A stretch of DNA of 64,000 nt from Cherax quadricarinatus (lineage: Eukaryota > Arthropoda > Malacostraca > Decapoda > Parastacidae), in assembly GCF_038502225.1 (NCBI RefSeq), contig NC_091312.1:29577410-29641409 (forward strand), written 5' to 3'. Under the pieces are notes generated by a model, which was given only the letters and a program-made list of their open reading frames with translations, did no database searches and was not told the origin of the DNA. The translations under genes were made by a program, and so were the position numbers. Below are positions 1 through 11,077 of the stretch, in pieces. The first letter of the stretch is position 1. Every line of letters begins with the position of its first letter.

Positions 1-623
1 GAGCTTTATCAAGCCATTACAAACAATACATGGACACAGAGGGTATATAAAGGCTCAGAGTGAGGTGAATACTAGTGAGGTACCATTTCGATGTTCACTA
101 GTGGTAGTAGTAGTAGTAGTAGTAGTGGTAGTGACAAAAGTAATACAATATGGTAGAGCAATTAATTCGTACATGAGTAAAAGGATATAAAAGCTATTAC
201 TTGGGTAACATAAAAATAGGTTGGGCAAATATAAACTGGAATGAGGCAGCTTGTTTCAGTGTTCACTCTCTGTGCTTTGTGTAGTAAAACAGGAGAGACT
301 ATGTGATGGCAGGGTTTACTGTTTTCAGGAGGATTCTTGACAGGAGAGACTGTCATAGTCTCTCCAAGAATCCTCCTGAAAACAGTAAACCCTGCCATCA
401 CATAGTCTCTCCTGTCAAGAATCCTCCTAAAAACAGTAAACCCTGCCATCACATAGTCTCTCCTGTTTTACTACACAAAGCACAGAGAGTGAACACTGAA
501 ACAAGCTGCCTCATTCCAGTTTATATTTGCCCAACCTATTTTTATGTTACCCAAGTAATAGCTTTTATATCCTTTTACTCATGTACGAATTAATTGCTCT
601 ACCATATTGTATTACTTTTGTCA

Positions 624-654
<31 letters not shown>

Positions 655-757
655 CACTAGTGAACATCGAAATGGTACCTCACTAGTATTCACCTCACTC
701 TGAGCCTTTATATACCCTCTGTGTCCATGTATTGTTTGTAATGGCTTGATAAAGCTC
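1..757. repeat. Near-perfect palindrome, Penelope-like terminal repeat unit
   Basis: The first 300 bases read as the reverse complement of the last 300. The only arm difference I found by eye is one trinucleotide: seven GTA units on the left against eight TAC units on the right. The centre (about 291-470) holds short direct repeats of roughly 50 bp, so the arms are not identical there. Just outside the right arm come a GCGAAACG core and an AATAAA (780-785), features of Penelope-like element ends. The left counterpart would lie before base 1, so the structure is probably cut by the window edge. I see no protein-coding sequence in it. Confidence 0.75.
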
Positions 758-789
758 CTGGAGAGCGAAACGTTGCCACAATAAATGTC
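745..789 (+). other. Hammerhead-ribozyme-like fold at element end (degenerate)
   Basis: Seen: a TTGATAA segment where a hammerhead has CTGANGA; a stem-II hairpin GCTC/GAGC; GAAAC; then ACGTT (770-774) pairing with AATGT (784-788), one G-U included; then C789, giving the GUC cleavage triplet. TAATG before the core can pair with CATTA after the C as stem I. Known: Penelope-like elements and metazoan retrozymes carry type-I hammerheads in their terminal repeats. Inference: a decayed hammerhead. The 5' core deviates from consensus and there is an extra A before stem II, so activity is doubtful. Confidence 0.4.
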
Positions 790-821
790 ACATTAGTTGC
801 ACTTGTGTCCTTTTACTTTAC

Positions 822-2353
822 AAGATAAATTATGTAACATCATAGTCACTAGTGAAATGGTTGTGAAGCAGATAGACCGACTGAAGCAAAATAAGTCACC
901 GGGTCCTGATGAGGTTTTTTCAAGGGTTCTAAAGGAATGCAAAATGGAAGTCTGTGAACCATTAACTAATATTTTTAATTTATCTCTTCAAACAGGTGTA
1001 GTGTCTGATATGTGGAAGATGGCTAATGTAATTCCTATTTTTAAAACAGGGGACAAGTCGTTACCGTCAAATTACCGCCCAATAAGCCTGACCTCAATTG
1101 TAGGCAAATTACTAGAGTCAATTATAGCTCAAATTATAAGAAGCCATCTCGATAAGCATAGCTTGATTAATGATACTCAGCATGGATTCACAAGAGGCCG
1201 GTCTTGTCTAACTAATTTATTAACTTTTTTCAGTAAAGCTTTTGAGGCTGTTGACCACGATAAAGAATTTGATATTATTTACTTAGATTTTAGTAAGGCA
1301 TTTGATAGAGTTCCGCACCAAAGACTGTTGAAGAAAGTAGCAGCTCATGGCATTGGGGGAAGAGTGCTCTCGTGGATCGAATCATGGCTCACAGACAGGA
1401 AGCAGAGAGTGTCCATAAATGGGGTTAAATCCGAGTGGGGATCAGTAACAAGTGGCGTTCCACAGGGATCAGTCTTGGGCCCGTTGTTGTTTATAATATA
1501 TATCAATGATCTTGATGAAGGAATTACTAGTGATATGAGCAAATTCGCCGATGACACGAAGATAGGTAGGATAATTGATTCAAACATAGATGTTAGGGAA
1601 CTTCAGGAGGATTTAGACAAACTCTACTCTTGGTCAGAAAAGTGGCAAATGCAGTTCAATGTAGATAAATGCAAGGTTCTGAAGCTCGGGAGTGTCCATA
1701 ACCCTAGCACTTATAAGTTAAATAATGTAGAACTTAGCGATACAGATTGCGAAAAGGACTTGGGGGTTATGGTAAGCAGCAACCTTAAACCAAGACAGCA
1801 ATGCCTAAGCGTACGTAATAAGGCAAATAGATTACTGGGATTTATATCAAGAAGTGTAAGCAACAGAAGTCCAGAGGTCATACTGCATCTTTATACATCA
1901 TTAGTAAGGCCTCACCTAGATTATGCAGCTCAATTCTGGTTTCCATATTACAGAATGGACATAAATTCGTTAGAAAACATTCAGCGTAGGATGACTAAAT
2001 TAATACATAGCATTAGAAATCTTCCTTATGAAGAAAGATTGAAGACTCTTAAGTTACATTCACTTGTTAGACGAAGAATGAGGGGAGACCTGATCGAAGT
2101 GTATAAGTGGAAGATAGGTATTAATAAAGGGGATATTAACAAGGTCTTGAGGATATCTCTCCAAGAGAGAACCCGCAGTAATGGATTTAAATTAGATAAG
2201 TTTAGATTTAGAAAGGACATAGGAAAGTATTGGTTTGGAAATAGGGTAGTTGATGAGTGGAACAGTCTACCTAGTTGGGTTATTGAGGCTAGGACTTTGG
2301 GTAGTTTCAAATTTAGGTTGGATAAGTACATGAGTGGGAGGGGTTGGATTTGA
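822..2353 (+). pseudogene. CR1 ORF2 fragment: reverse transcriptase and C-terminus
   Basis: The intact part encodes an RNA-dependent DNA polymerase for target-primed reverse transcription. Visible motifs in order are [44 protein letters not shown], the catalytic SKFADDTK (FADD), and the CR1 C-terminal block with VRPHLDYAAQFW, YEERLKTL, RGDLIEVYKW and WNSLPSWV. About 510 codons are open without interruption. The frame extends upstream to 797, but that stretch is flanking repeat and starts at a TTG, so no natural start is present. The endonuclease domain and ORF1 are missing, making this a dead-on-arrival copy. Similarity to vertebrate and arthropod CR1 is strong by motif order. Confidence 0.85.
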
Positions 2354-2507
2354 GTGGGACTTGCACATCAGAGCTTATTTCTTGGGTAGCATTGAAAATT
2401 GGGTTGGTCAAATGTTTGTTAGTGGGATGAATTGTAAAGGACCTGCCTAGTATGGGCCAACAGGCCTGCTGCAGTGTTCCTACTTTCTTATGTTCTTATG
2501 TTCTTAC
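822..2507 (+). mobile_element. CR1-clade LINE, family a, copy 1 (5'-truncated)
   Basis: This is a 5'-truncated non-LTR retrotransposon. It starts abruptly beside the palindrome, keeps the reverse transcriptase to the natural end of ORF2, and has a short 3' UTR (2354-2507). The 3' UTR ends in repeats of TTCTTATG, the short tandem 3' tail typical of CR1 elements rather than poly(A). The 5' boundary is approximate. The same family recurs at 39.6 kb on the same strand. Confidence 0.85.
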
Positions 2508-3535
2508 ATCTGAAAGACAAATCTGTACAGTAAACAATGACCATTCCAATCCTTGGAGTAATGACATTATGTCTGGAACACTAAATCTAACCTAAAGACT
2601 CCTTGGCAAGAACATCTAATTCCTGATTGTACATCCTGCCACGGAATGTACACCTTACATTCTGAAAAAACAACCCCCTCCCCCCCTCTTTTTGCGCGTC
2701 AAGCCACCTGACACATAACAATCTTTATATTTAACTTTATATTGTATGAAATACTTTCATTATTCCATACTGAACAACATGATACGTTCAGTATAACTCA
2801 ATATATTGAGATAATATAAAAATCAATTCTACATGATTCATGTACAACGTATATCTGCTAAACACCCAATCATATCACCTTCTCCAGGAAGGTATAAATA
2901 TATACATATGAAGCATACACTTTACAACACAAACAGTAAAACAAACAAAAACCTAATCCTATGTCATCCATCAAATACCATACAATATATGTCATCTCAA
3001 AGGTAACCTAAACCTACGGGCTCTATAGAGCTCCCATGAAAAAACAATATGTAATAAAAACACAAGATGAGTCAAGCTTTACTAAAAATATTTCAATCAT
3101 TCATTAACACCACTACTAAGATGTAATTCTTTTTACATAATACATAACAGTGCATGACCTTCACACTTCGATAAATACTGATGCCTTCCTACCACACTCA
3201 CTACCTCATGTTTATATATAGATTTTGCATTCACACATTGCACCCACATTGTCATTTCATTACACACATACAAAATAATTTCGTTTCATATATATAATAT
3301 TCCATCACACTACGACATCTGTCGTCCTTTGTCAATTGCATAATTAATAATTAAATTGAAGAACTTGTATCGTTCACAACACACAACCCGCTCATCACAC
3401 AGTCAAAAGCACTTATGTCTCAGTACTATATTCATTCTCTTCCACACTAAACCCTTTCACACTATCCTTATCCCAACTCCCTCCGTAAATTTCCCTATTA
3501 CGACACTTAGTTCTGTAAAATGTCGCAGCTAACAC
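2508..3535 (-). mobile_element. 3' part of Tx1-type LINE copy A (split by Daphne-like LINE)
   Basis: Read on the minus strand, about 3535-3420 encodes the end of the Tx1-type ORF2: a block resembling [18 protein letters not shown], matching copy C's LAVTFYKTLCRNRELYGR, then a stop near 3415. The remaining ~900 bases (2508-3415) are AT-rich and hold no ORF I can support. They are probably 3' UTR, but the family's terminal TAAATAAAATATAAAA signature is not seen here, so the true 3' end is off-window or deleted. Confidence 0.55.
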
Positions 3536-3539
3536 CTTT

Positions 3540-4721
3540 ATCCTTTCATGATGCAATTATAAAAATGCTAGACCTGCTTTACAAAGCACTGGAAAATAAG
3601 GAATATCCGCAAGGAATTTTTATTGACCTAAGAAAAGCGTTTGACACAGTAGACCACGGCATCCTACTCCACAAACTTGACCACTATGGTATAAGAGGCC
3701 ATGCGCTTGCATATTTTAAATCCTACCTTTCTAATAGGTATCAGCATGTCACCGTTAAAGACACAGCCTCATCAATACGGCCACTTGATACTGGAGTTCC
3801 GCAGGGAAGTGTCCTTGGACCCCTGCTCTTCCTCATTTACATCAATGATCTTCCAAACATATCCCAACACCTGAAACCCATTCTCTTTGCTGACGACACG
3901 ACTTATGTCATCTCCCACCTAATCTTGCCACCCTCAACACCATTGTTAACGAGGAGCTGCTCAAAATATCGACTTGGATGACAGTCAATAAACTTACACT
4001 TAACACTGGCAAAGCCTACTATATTATGTTTGGTAGCAGAACAGGTGTTGCGCAACTTAACATTAAGATCGACAACACTCTAATTGCCAGACATAATGAG
4101 GGCAAATTCCTTGGCCTATACCTCGACAGCAACCTAAATTTCAGCACCCATATCCAACACATAACAAAAAAAGTATCCAAAACGGTGGGGATCCTCTCCA
4201 AGATACGATACTACGTACCACAAACTGCCCTTCTCACACTATACCATTCACTTATATATCCATACCTCACCTATGCTATCTGTGCTTGGGGTTCAACTGC
4301 AGCAACACACCTAAAGCCAATAATAACCCAACAAAAAGCCGCAGTAAGAATAATCACTAAATCCCATCCCTGGCAACACCCCCCCCCCCCACTCTTCATA
4401 GATCTAAACTTACTCCCTGTTCAGAACATCCACACTTACTACTGTGCAATCTATATCTGCAGGACCTTAAATTCCAATATTAACCTTGACCTAAAACGCT
4501 TTCTTGATAGTTGTGACAGGATCCACAGGCATAACACCAGACACAAACATCTCTGTGACATTCCCTGTGTTCGACTAAACCTTTACAAAAATTCAATGTA
4601 TTTCAAAGGACCTAAAATCTGGAACACCCTACCTGAAAACTCTAGAACTGCAGACACATTCATCACTTTCAAAACTACAGTTAGAAAGCATCTTATCTCC
4701 CTGATCCACCCCAACAACTAA
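3540..4721 (+). pseudogene. Reverse transcriptase of L2/Daphne-like LINE, one frameshift
   Basis: The product would be the RT and C-terminus of a LINE ORF2. Motifs seen are [46 protein letters not shown] (FADD), then after the break FLGLYLDSNLNFSTHI, LSKIRYYVP, YHSLIYPYLTYAICAWG and the C-terminal GPKIWNTLPE. The frame breaks near 3925 and resumes at about 3978, so two open blocks (to 3981 and 3978-4721) cover one gene. The break is not in a homopolymer. A C10 run near 4380 lies in frame. The apparent ATG at 3520 belongs to flanking copy A sequence, not to this element. Confidence 0.8.
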
Positions 4722-4774
4722 CTACATTGTTAGGTAAGACACATATGCAACAGTTAGGTATCTTTATTTTGAAA

Positions 4775-4803
4775 CGTTTCGCCTACACAGTAGGCTTCTT
4801 CAG
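4775..4803 (-). other. Hammerhead-like core, left arm of palindrome (mirror copy)
   Basis: This is the exact reverse complement of the 5062-5090 core, so the two motifs face outward from the palindrome centre and would be carried on opposite strands. Same reservations apply. Confidence 0.4.
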
Positions 4804-5061
4804 TCGAGTACAGAAAAGTTGATAGAAGCAGAAGATACTTGAAGACGATGTAATCAGTCCATCACCCTTAAAGTTTTGAGGTGGTCAGTCCCTCAGTCTG
4901 GAGAAGAGCATTGTTCCGTTGTCTGAAACAATATTGTTTCAGACAACGGAACAATGCTCTTCTCCAGACTGAGGGACTGACCACCTCAAAACTTTAAGGG
5001 TGATGGACTGATTACATCGTCTTCAAGTATCTTCTGCTTCTATCAACTTTTCTGTACTCGA

Positions 5062-5090
5062 CTGAAGAAGCCTACTGTGTAGGCGAAACG
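5062..5090 (+). other. Hammerhead-like core, right arm of palindrome
   Basis: The string CTGAAGA (5062-5068) matches the hammerhead CUGANGA core exactly. It is followed by one extra A, a GCCTAC/GTAGGC hairpin with a TGT loop (stem II), and GAAA (5085-5088). Stem III and the cleavage triplet are not convincing downstream. I call it hammerhead-like by analogy to hammerheads in Penelope-like elements. Confidence 0.4.
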
Positions 5091-5560
5091 TTTCAAAATA
5101 AAGATACCTAACTGTTGCATATGTGTCTTACCTAACAATCTGTCGGTATTTTATACCATTTTAATGTTCAACTAACTACATGATAACCACCTGGTGGTTC
5201 AAAATTACACTCACTCATCCACTGACTATAAACCCAGAAATACTAATCTTAATCTTAAAATAATAAATCCTAACTAGTCATATGTTTGCCTATGATACTC
5301 AAATATAGACACCTTGTATTGTGCCAAAACAAAAGCATTCACATTGTTAAACTCACACATTATGATGTAGTCACATAGCCTTAATACTATAATCTGTAAG
5401 GATTTAATGTTAAGAATTAATCTAAGTCTGCTCGAAATGCCTAGCCATGCTAGGTGTCCTAGTGGCCCCCTCTGTAATTAGTATTTTATAACATGTAAAC
5501 CACAAAATACCCAAAGTCTGTAAACCCCACAGAATAAACTTGAATTGAATTGAATTGAAT

Positions 5561-8500
5561 CCACGCCCACCTCCCTCATGGCCCATGACGTATAAATAAA
5601 ATCCGTGACCAAATAAGCCACTGCATTCTCCACCATCTTATTAACCCCACCTATATCCAAACTTAAAGCCCACAGCACCTGCAACCCTTCCCCACCCACT
5701 AACCTAAACACCTTTCCTAACCAGACCCGCACAACTTCTATACAGTCACAAAAATATACCACATAAAAAATTGTCTCCATGCTTCCACACGCTCTACATT
5801 CCCCTCCCTCCCATATCCCCCTGTTGAACAGGACAACCCCAGACGGCAAAATCCCATGTAAAAATCTAAACATTACCTCCTGAACACCCGGTTTTACACA
5901 TAATTGTTTTAGACGCATCCATATTTTGCTCCACGCATACATAGGGTATGCCCCTTCAACAGCAGCCACCACTGACCTACCTTTCACTCCTTCGAGGACC
6001 CGCATTTTAACACACGACGGGTCCTTCACTGTCATTAAAAACCTCAGCATGGCCTCTCCAACTGTTAAATCTCTACCCCCCCCACCACCGTTGCATATCC
6101 TTACATACTCTCACAAGTCCACCTCCCCTCCTGCCCCCCCTCCCTTATAAAACTTCGTTTTAGGTACACGCTCATCATCCTTTTTTCCAGAGGTATAAGC
6201 CCCAACCCTCCTCGACTGACCAGAAGTGTTAACACCGCTCTACTTAACCATTCGCATCCCGATCACCATATAAACCTAAAAACCCCATGTTGTAAACGTT
6301 TTACCTCACGTCGCATCAGCGGGTACATGAAAGTCACATGCCATAACTTGTTGTACAATAGCACGTTCGTCACTATTACTCTTTGATGCAGCGTTAGTTG
6401 CGCCGCCCTCAAACCACCAAGTCTTTTCAATACTCCATCCACTATTCGCACCGAATTCACCTCTTGAGCCACCCATGTATCTCTCACATAAACTATCCCA
6501 CATATCAATAGCTGATCCACCACACTCCACCCACCCCCTACCACCTCATCCCCATGTATACTATCCCTTAGGTCCAGAAACTTAGTCTCAACATTAATTT
6601 TCATCCCTAAAGCCTCCCGAAAACATCCACCACCTTACCCACCCTAAGCAAGTCCCTATTACCTCTCACCAAAACAGTCCTGTCATCCATTTAACCTACG
6701 ATACCAGCCCCCCTTCCCCCGTTCATTACCCTCCCCACCTCCCGCAACACACCTCCGAATGGCCCTATAAAATGAATCCTGTATACACACAAACAATATT
6801 TGTGATAGTGGGCAACCTTGGCGCAGTCCCCGTCGCATCTGTATTTTAACTCCTAGCCTCCCGTTAACCTGCACTCTCATCGACGCCCCTTGATACAATA
6901 ATTTTGCCCAAGATATTATTTCTTCCCCAAAACCTTGCCAATGCATGAACCTCTATAACACTTCCCTTTCCACACTATCATAAGCAGCCTTCCAATCTAA
7001 CGCCAATACACCCCCATCACCCAACTCCCCCCGTCTCTCTATAAATTCTCGAATCATGCCATGCTCTTCATACATTGACCTTCCTGGCACCCCATATTGC
7101 CCCCTATCACTTACCTTACCTATCACTCTCTTGATTCTGTTCCCTAATATTCTCGCAAATAACTTATAATCTCCACACATAAGCGAAAGAGCCCGATAAT
7201 CCATTACCGTTGACTGCTCCCCTTTCGGTACCAACACCACAACGGCCGTCCGTTGCTGTTCTCCCATTACCACAGCCACTTTAAGTATGTTAAACAACTT
7301 TACTAAAAAACCCCTCAGAACTCCCCAATTCTTTACATAAAAATCATTTGGCAGCCCATCTATCTTCCCAGCGCCTTTCCCAAGCTCACCCCTGACAACG
7401 CCTGCCAAATCTCACACTCCATAATCGGCCCACCTAATGCTTCCCGATCTTAACCATCAAGCTCACACTGCACATACCCTCCCATTTTCCCTAATGCCAC
7501 TTCACGGATGCCCATGCTTTGCATATATGACTTAAACCAAGCATCTACATATCCACTCATACCCTCCTCCGTTACCAATGCTTGACCCGCTCTATACCCT
7601 TCCATCCCTACATGTACGTTTAACCCCATCATCTCCATCGTCACTCTCCTCTTTCTCTGGCCCCTTAACACGCAAGCTGACGGCTGATCACTCCATAGCA
7701 CTTTTTCCAATCCTCCCATAATTCGTGCACCATCAAAACGCTCGTTTTGCAATACCCTAATACTTTCCTTTAAACCCTCAATGTCCTGCACTGGATAGCT
7801 TGCTCCTCCTCTTGCATAACAGTCATGCGGCTGCCCTTCAAGATATCTTTGAAACCCATACTTTAACAGATTATATTCCCACCCACGACAAACATATTCT
7901 CTGATGCGAGTTTTAGCCACCGAATCCCACCAACTTACCAGAGCATCATCCCCCGGCGCCTCATCCACCAACCGTTCCCACAATTGCACGAAAGACTGAC
8001 GACATTCCTCACCCTGCAACAGCTTCACATTTAACTTCCAATAACCTTGACCCCTTCTAGGCAATCCCTCCCATTCGAGGTCCACCAGTACTCCCCTGTG
8101 ATCCGAAAAAACCGCATCCACCACACGCACTCTGCTCACTATTACTGTTCGGGGCACGTACAAGCGATCGAGCCTAGCTGCATATCCACGTCTAACAAAA
8201 GTATGTTCTACAACCCCACCCCCCCAACGTCCATTAACCCCACCCCATTTAAAAATTCCTCCCAAATCCCCGAACAATACCCTGCCCCTCTAGGTTCCAC
8301 ATCCTTACACCTTATCACACAATTCCAATCACCACCAATTACAGCTACACCCGGCAAAGCACGCAAATAATATACTAGGACATCCTTCACAAATTTATTC
8401 TTAATACGCACATCTCCCTCTGCCGGACCATACACACACACCAAACTCATCTGTACCCTACCCCACCACCCATCTACACGAATCACCCTCCCCTCCCCAC

Positions 8501-8731
8501 CCTCACAATGCCTCACTACGAACGGGCTAGTTTCCCTTACCAGGATGGCAACTCCTCTTTTCAACCTTATCGCATGCTCCACATGCACATTATACCCATT
8601 ACCTTCAACTCATAGCCTGGTCTGTAGTTGTGTTCCTGCACGAACACCACATCAACACTATTACGCACCAAATATTCACTAAACCATACACACTTTCTCT
8701 CTGATCGCAATCCATTAATGTTCAATGTCAT
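5561..8731 (-). pseudogene. Tx1-type LINE ORF2 (copy A): endonuclease and reverse transcriptase
   Basis: ORF2 encodes target-site nicking and reverse transcription. It begins at the ATG at 8731 (MTLNINGLRS). The endonuclease shows VQEHN, VCVYGPAEGD, IGGDWNCVI, LDRLYVPR and FSDHRGV, i.e. the expected E, Y, DxN and SDH sites. The RT shows VLVPKG, DYRALSLMCGDYKLFARILGNR, LDWKAAYDSVER and RRGLRQGCPLSQILF. The catalytic YVDD box is destroyed: the bases around 6690 read as a stop followed by MDD. The C-terminal zinc-knuckle region (ECRACGSMETIFYVVYFC) is recognisable near 5780. At least five frame breaks separate open blocks (8588-8208, 8277-7450, 7408-6953, 6946-6683, 6604-6263, 6050-5561). Confidence 0.8.
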
Positions 8732-8742
8732 GCACTTGAAGC

Positions 8743-9995
8743 CTACAGAGTGGTTTTTCTTCTTGGCCCTGGTACTGTCTTGCCACCAGATCGTTTCGTG
8801 ACACCTCGATCCCTCTCCCCCCCTTTAGGATTGCTCTTAACCAACTCCTGCCCCTTAGGGCCGCTGGATCCTCTCTGCTTAACTCCCGCCCAGGACGTTT
8901 CCCCAGTGCGCTGAGCAGGTGTGAGCACTTCCTCGGAGTCAGATAGTGCAGCAGCGCGCTTTCGTGACGCTCCCTCTGCTTGCATCATGTCGTCTGTTAC
9001 AGTGTCCTGGTAGACCTCCACCTCCACTGCTTGCATCATCAAGACATTCATATCACACTGCGCCGACCGCTTATCCTGTTCCACGCCCTGATCCACAGCA
9101 GGCCCAAGAACTAGATCTGGACTCCCAACCTGCCCAATACTCTTGTTATCCAATAACACATTTAAAGCCTTGGCTAATGAGTCTTCCACGTCGCTATCAC
9201 TCACATCCGGGGTGTTCTCTTCCAACACCTGGGCTACGTTCACTGAAGGGGTGTGTCCCCCCCTCGTCACACCTGCTGACTCCATCTCCTCCGCTCTCTC
9301 GACCTCCTCACTCCAGGACCAACCTTGTGTAGGCAGAGTCACATAAGGCAAATCTTGCTCCTCACCCTTCTCTTCTGCTACATGTCATTGCCGTTGTTCC
9401 ATGTTGCCACGTCTCCTTCCACACAGAGCCGCTAGGTGATCATATGACCCACACAACTGACAGGTCCGGCGTTGCCCAGCGTATGTCACAAACACCTGCG
9501 TCCGAAATTCTGGCACCACTACGTACGACGGAATAGGGTAACGTAACGTCATCTTCACAGAATACGTTCCTTCGGGTATCCTTGCGTATGGCCCAGTAGC
9601 CCACCTCCCAACAGTGGCCATATGTACTGTACCATATTTGCCCATCGCAAGACGGATGTCAGAATCATCCACCTCAAAAGGCACATTTCTAATCTTAACC
9701 CATGTATAATGGCGAGATACGTCGTGACGTCGCACGGTCACATCACAGCGTAGTTAACCGTTAAAGTGACCTCCTGGTACTTGTCCACCACCGCCTCATA
9801 CACACTTGCCAAGTTAAACTTGACAAAGATCCTCGTCGTGCCATTCAGCGCTACTCCACATATCTCCTCGTTAGCAATACCATATGTATCTCGTACGATT
9901 GCAGGTAGTAGCAGCTCCATAGAAGTTCCTGTCACAGCCCCACGGATAAGCTCAACACAGACTGTATTGATGTGTTTCCGGCTGGCCTGCGCCAT
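8743..9995 (-). pseudogene. Tx1-type LINE ORF1 (copy A): RNA-binding protein with CCHC knuckle
   Basis: ORF1 proteins of this LINE group bind element RNA and form the ribonucleoprotein. The start is the ATG at 9995 (MAQASRKHINTVCVEL), aligned with the starts of copies B, C and D. An N-terminal RRM-like region is followed by the second RRM with RHYTWVKIRNVPFEVDDSDI, then the zinc knuckle CQLCGSYDHLAALC (C-X2-C-X4-H-X4-C). After an acidic linker comes the family motif RKRAAALSDSEEVLTPAQR near 8900. The frame breaks at about 9740, and again between 9385 and 9351. The last block stops at 8743, 12 bases before the ORF2 start. Confidence 0.75.
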
Positions 9996-10065
9996 GCTGT
10001 GAAAATATAACTGCCACCAATCAACGCTAGGGGCAGCAGAAGCGCACGTCCTCACCACTCAAAGG

Positions 10066-11067
10066 TTGAGAGACGAATGACAAGGGAATTATGGGATGCT
10101 CCTCTCTTACCACTATCAGCCAAGCGGATTCGCACCTTTTTTCTGAACATCGTAACAGTCACGTTCCGGCAACCAGAAAGACACAGAATGACAGCGTCGG
10201 TTATGTTCTTATGTATTAAGTTCAATTTATGAGTTATGTCTCCTTGCAGCTGTGATTTATGAGTTATGTTTCCTTGCAGCTGTGATTTCAGCATTAGTGG
10301 CTGTTTATTAAGGTCAGAGGAGGCCTATATAGACCTAGAAATAGCTTCTCGGAGAGTAACTGCTGTGGTAATTCTACCAAAGGCACCAATATTAGGTCCT
10401 ATTTCCTGCCTATTTCATCGTCAAATAGACCGAAATCTAGTCTGTTTCTAGTGTGGCTTGAGTGCTATAAACTTATAGCAACAAACGGTTATTTTAATCC
10501 AAAAACAAACCTATTAATTGTCCCAAATTTGACTCTTCATCTAATTTTAAACTAAATTCAACAACTATCTTTTTCAAGTCAGAATCGCAAAAACCCGTAG
10601 GCATTCCAGTTACTATAACAATATTGTCTATCTCCATTACTAACGTCCACAGATTTCTGCCATGATACAGTTGCTCTCTGTCGTGAATACACTGTCACTC
10701 CAGTAAAATCGCCTTTTTTTCAATTTCTCGTCTAGAAGAAAATTCCCAGACTTATTGGGCGGCCCCAGTAGTTGTTTACGAATAAGTTAAACCAGGAATA
10801 TTTCACAGGATGTAAAGGTGGGGAGGGTGAAGCCACTTTGACCCACATTTTGGGCCACTTCCGCCGATAAAACCAACTCTAGGATGTTTCGAGACTAACC
10901 AGTGGAACAGAGAAATACCCAGTTCTACCATCAGAACCAACCTAAATACTGCTAAGACATATTAAATTAATCACCTTTTCACTTATTTATGAGTCAGTGC
11001 CAATGCCAAAACCAACCTAGTTAATCAAGCAAATACCCCCCCCCCTCTCCTCCATAACTCAACTTTC
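10066..11067. other. Unassigned region, no gene seen
   Basis: About 1 kb of mixed composition with no supportable ORF. A 30-bp unit starting GAGTTATGT is tandemly duplicated at 10231-10290. A C-rich run lies near 11035-11050. The last bases before 11078 are the left target duplication of copy B (TGTATCCAAT, 11068-11077). Confidence 0.6.
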
Positions 11068-11077
11068 TGTATCCAAT

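Larger units (their letters stand above)
4728..5168. mobile_element. Palindromic Penelope-like (non-autonomous) insertion with 13-bp TSD
   Basis: Two arms (4728-4933 and 4934-5139) are reverse complements with a perfect AATATT centre, followed by a unique ~29-bp tail (5140-5168). The insertion is flanked by a perfect 13-bp duplication, CAACTAACTACAT, at 4715-4727 and 5169-5181. Each arm carries a GGCGAAACG core and an AATAAA. Penelope-like elements are known to produce inverted or tandem terminal copies and variable target duplications. No coding capacity is present, so it would need enzymes in trans. Confidence 0.8.
3536..5560 (+). mobile_element. L2/Daphne-like LINE, 5'-truncated, inserted into Tx1-type copy A
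   Basis: A 5'-truncated non-LTR element interrupts the C-terminal coding region of copy A, whose two halves resume on either side (3535 and 5561, minus strand). It has reverse transcriptase coding sequence, a ~400-bp 3' UTR after the palindromic insertion, and a pentanucleotide TTGAA/ATTGA tail at 5538-5560. Clade assignment (L2, Crack or Daphne group) is by motif style and is tentative. Its 3' UTR carries the insertion at 4728-5168. Confidence 0.7.
5561..10065 (-). mobile_element. L1/Tx1-type LINE copy A, main body (old, broken)
   Basis: This is a two-ORF LINE on the minus strand. ORF1 (RRM-like plus CCHC knuckle) lies at 9995-8743 and ORF2 (APE endonuclease plus RT) runs from 8731 to 5561, continuing beyond the Daphne-like insertion at 3535. 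A 5' UTR of ~70 bp precedes ORF1. No terminal duplication could be found because the 3' end is not visible. ORF1 is closer to copy C than to B and D. Many frameshifts and stops make it the oldest copy of the family here. Tx1 assignment is by RT style (DYRxLSLMCxDYKLFAxILGNR); Nimb-type affiliation is possible. Confidence 0.8.

Noticed and set aside
822..2353. An active, complete CR1 gene because the frame is uninterrupted
   Set aside because: Endonuclease and ORF1 are missing and the apparent start at 797 is a TTG in flanking repeat DNA.
5062..5110. A fully functional hammerhead ribozyme at the second palindrome
   Set aside because: CTGAAGA, stem II and GAAA are present, but stem III pairs badly and no clear cleavage triplet or stem I can be drawn.
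1..5181. A Penelope reverse transcriptase with GIY-YIG domain linked to the palindromes
   Set aside because: No such coding sequence found; the RT frames nearby are CR1 and L2/Daphne-like.
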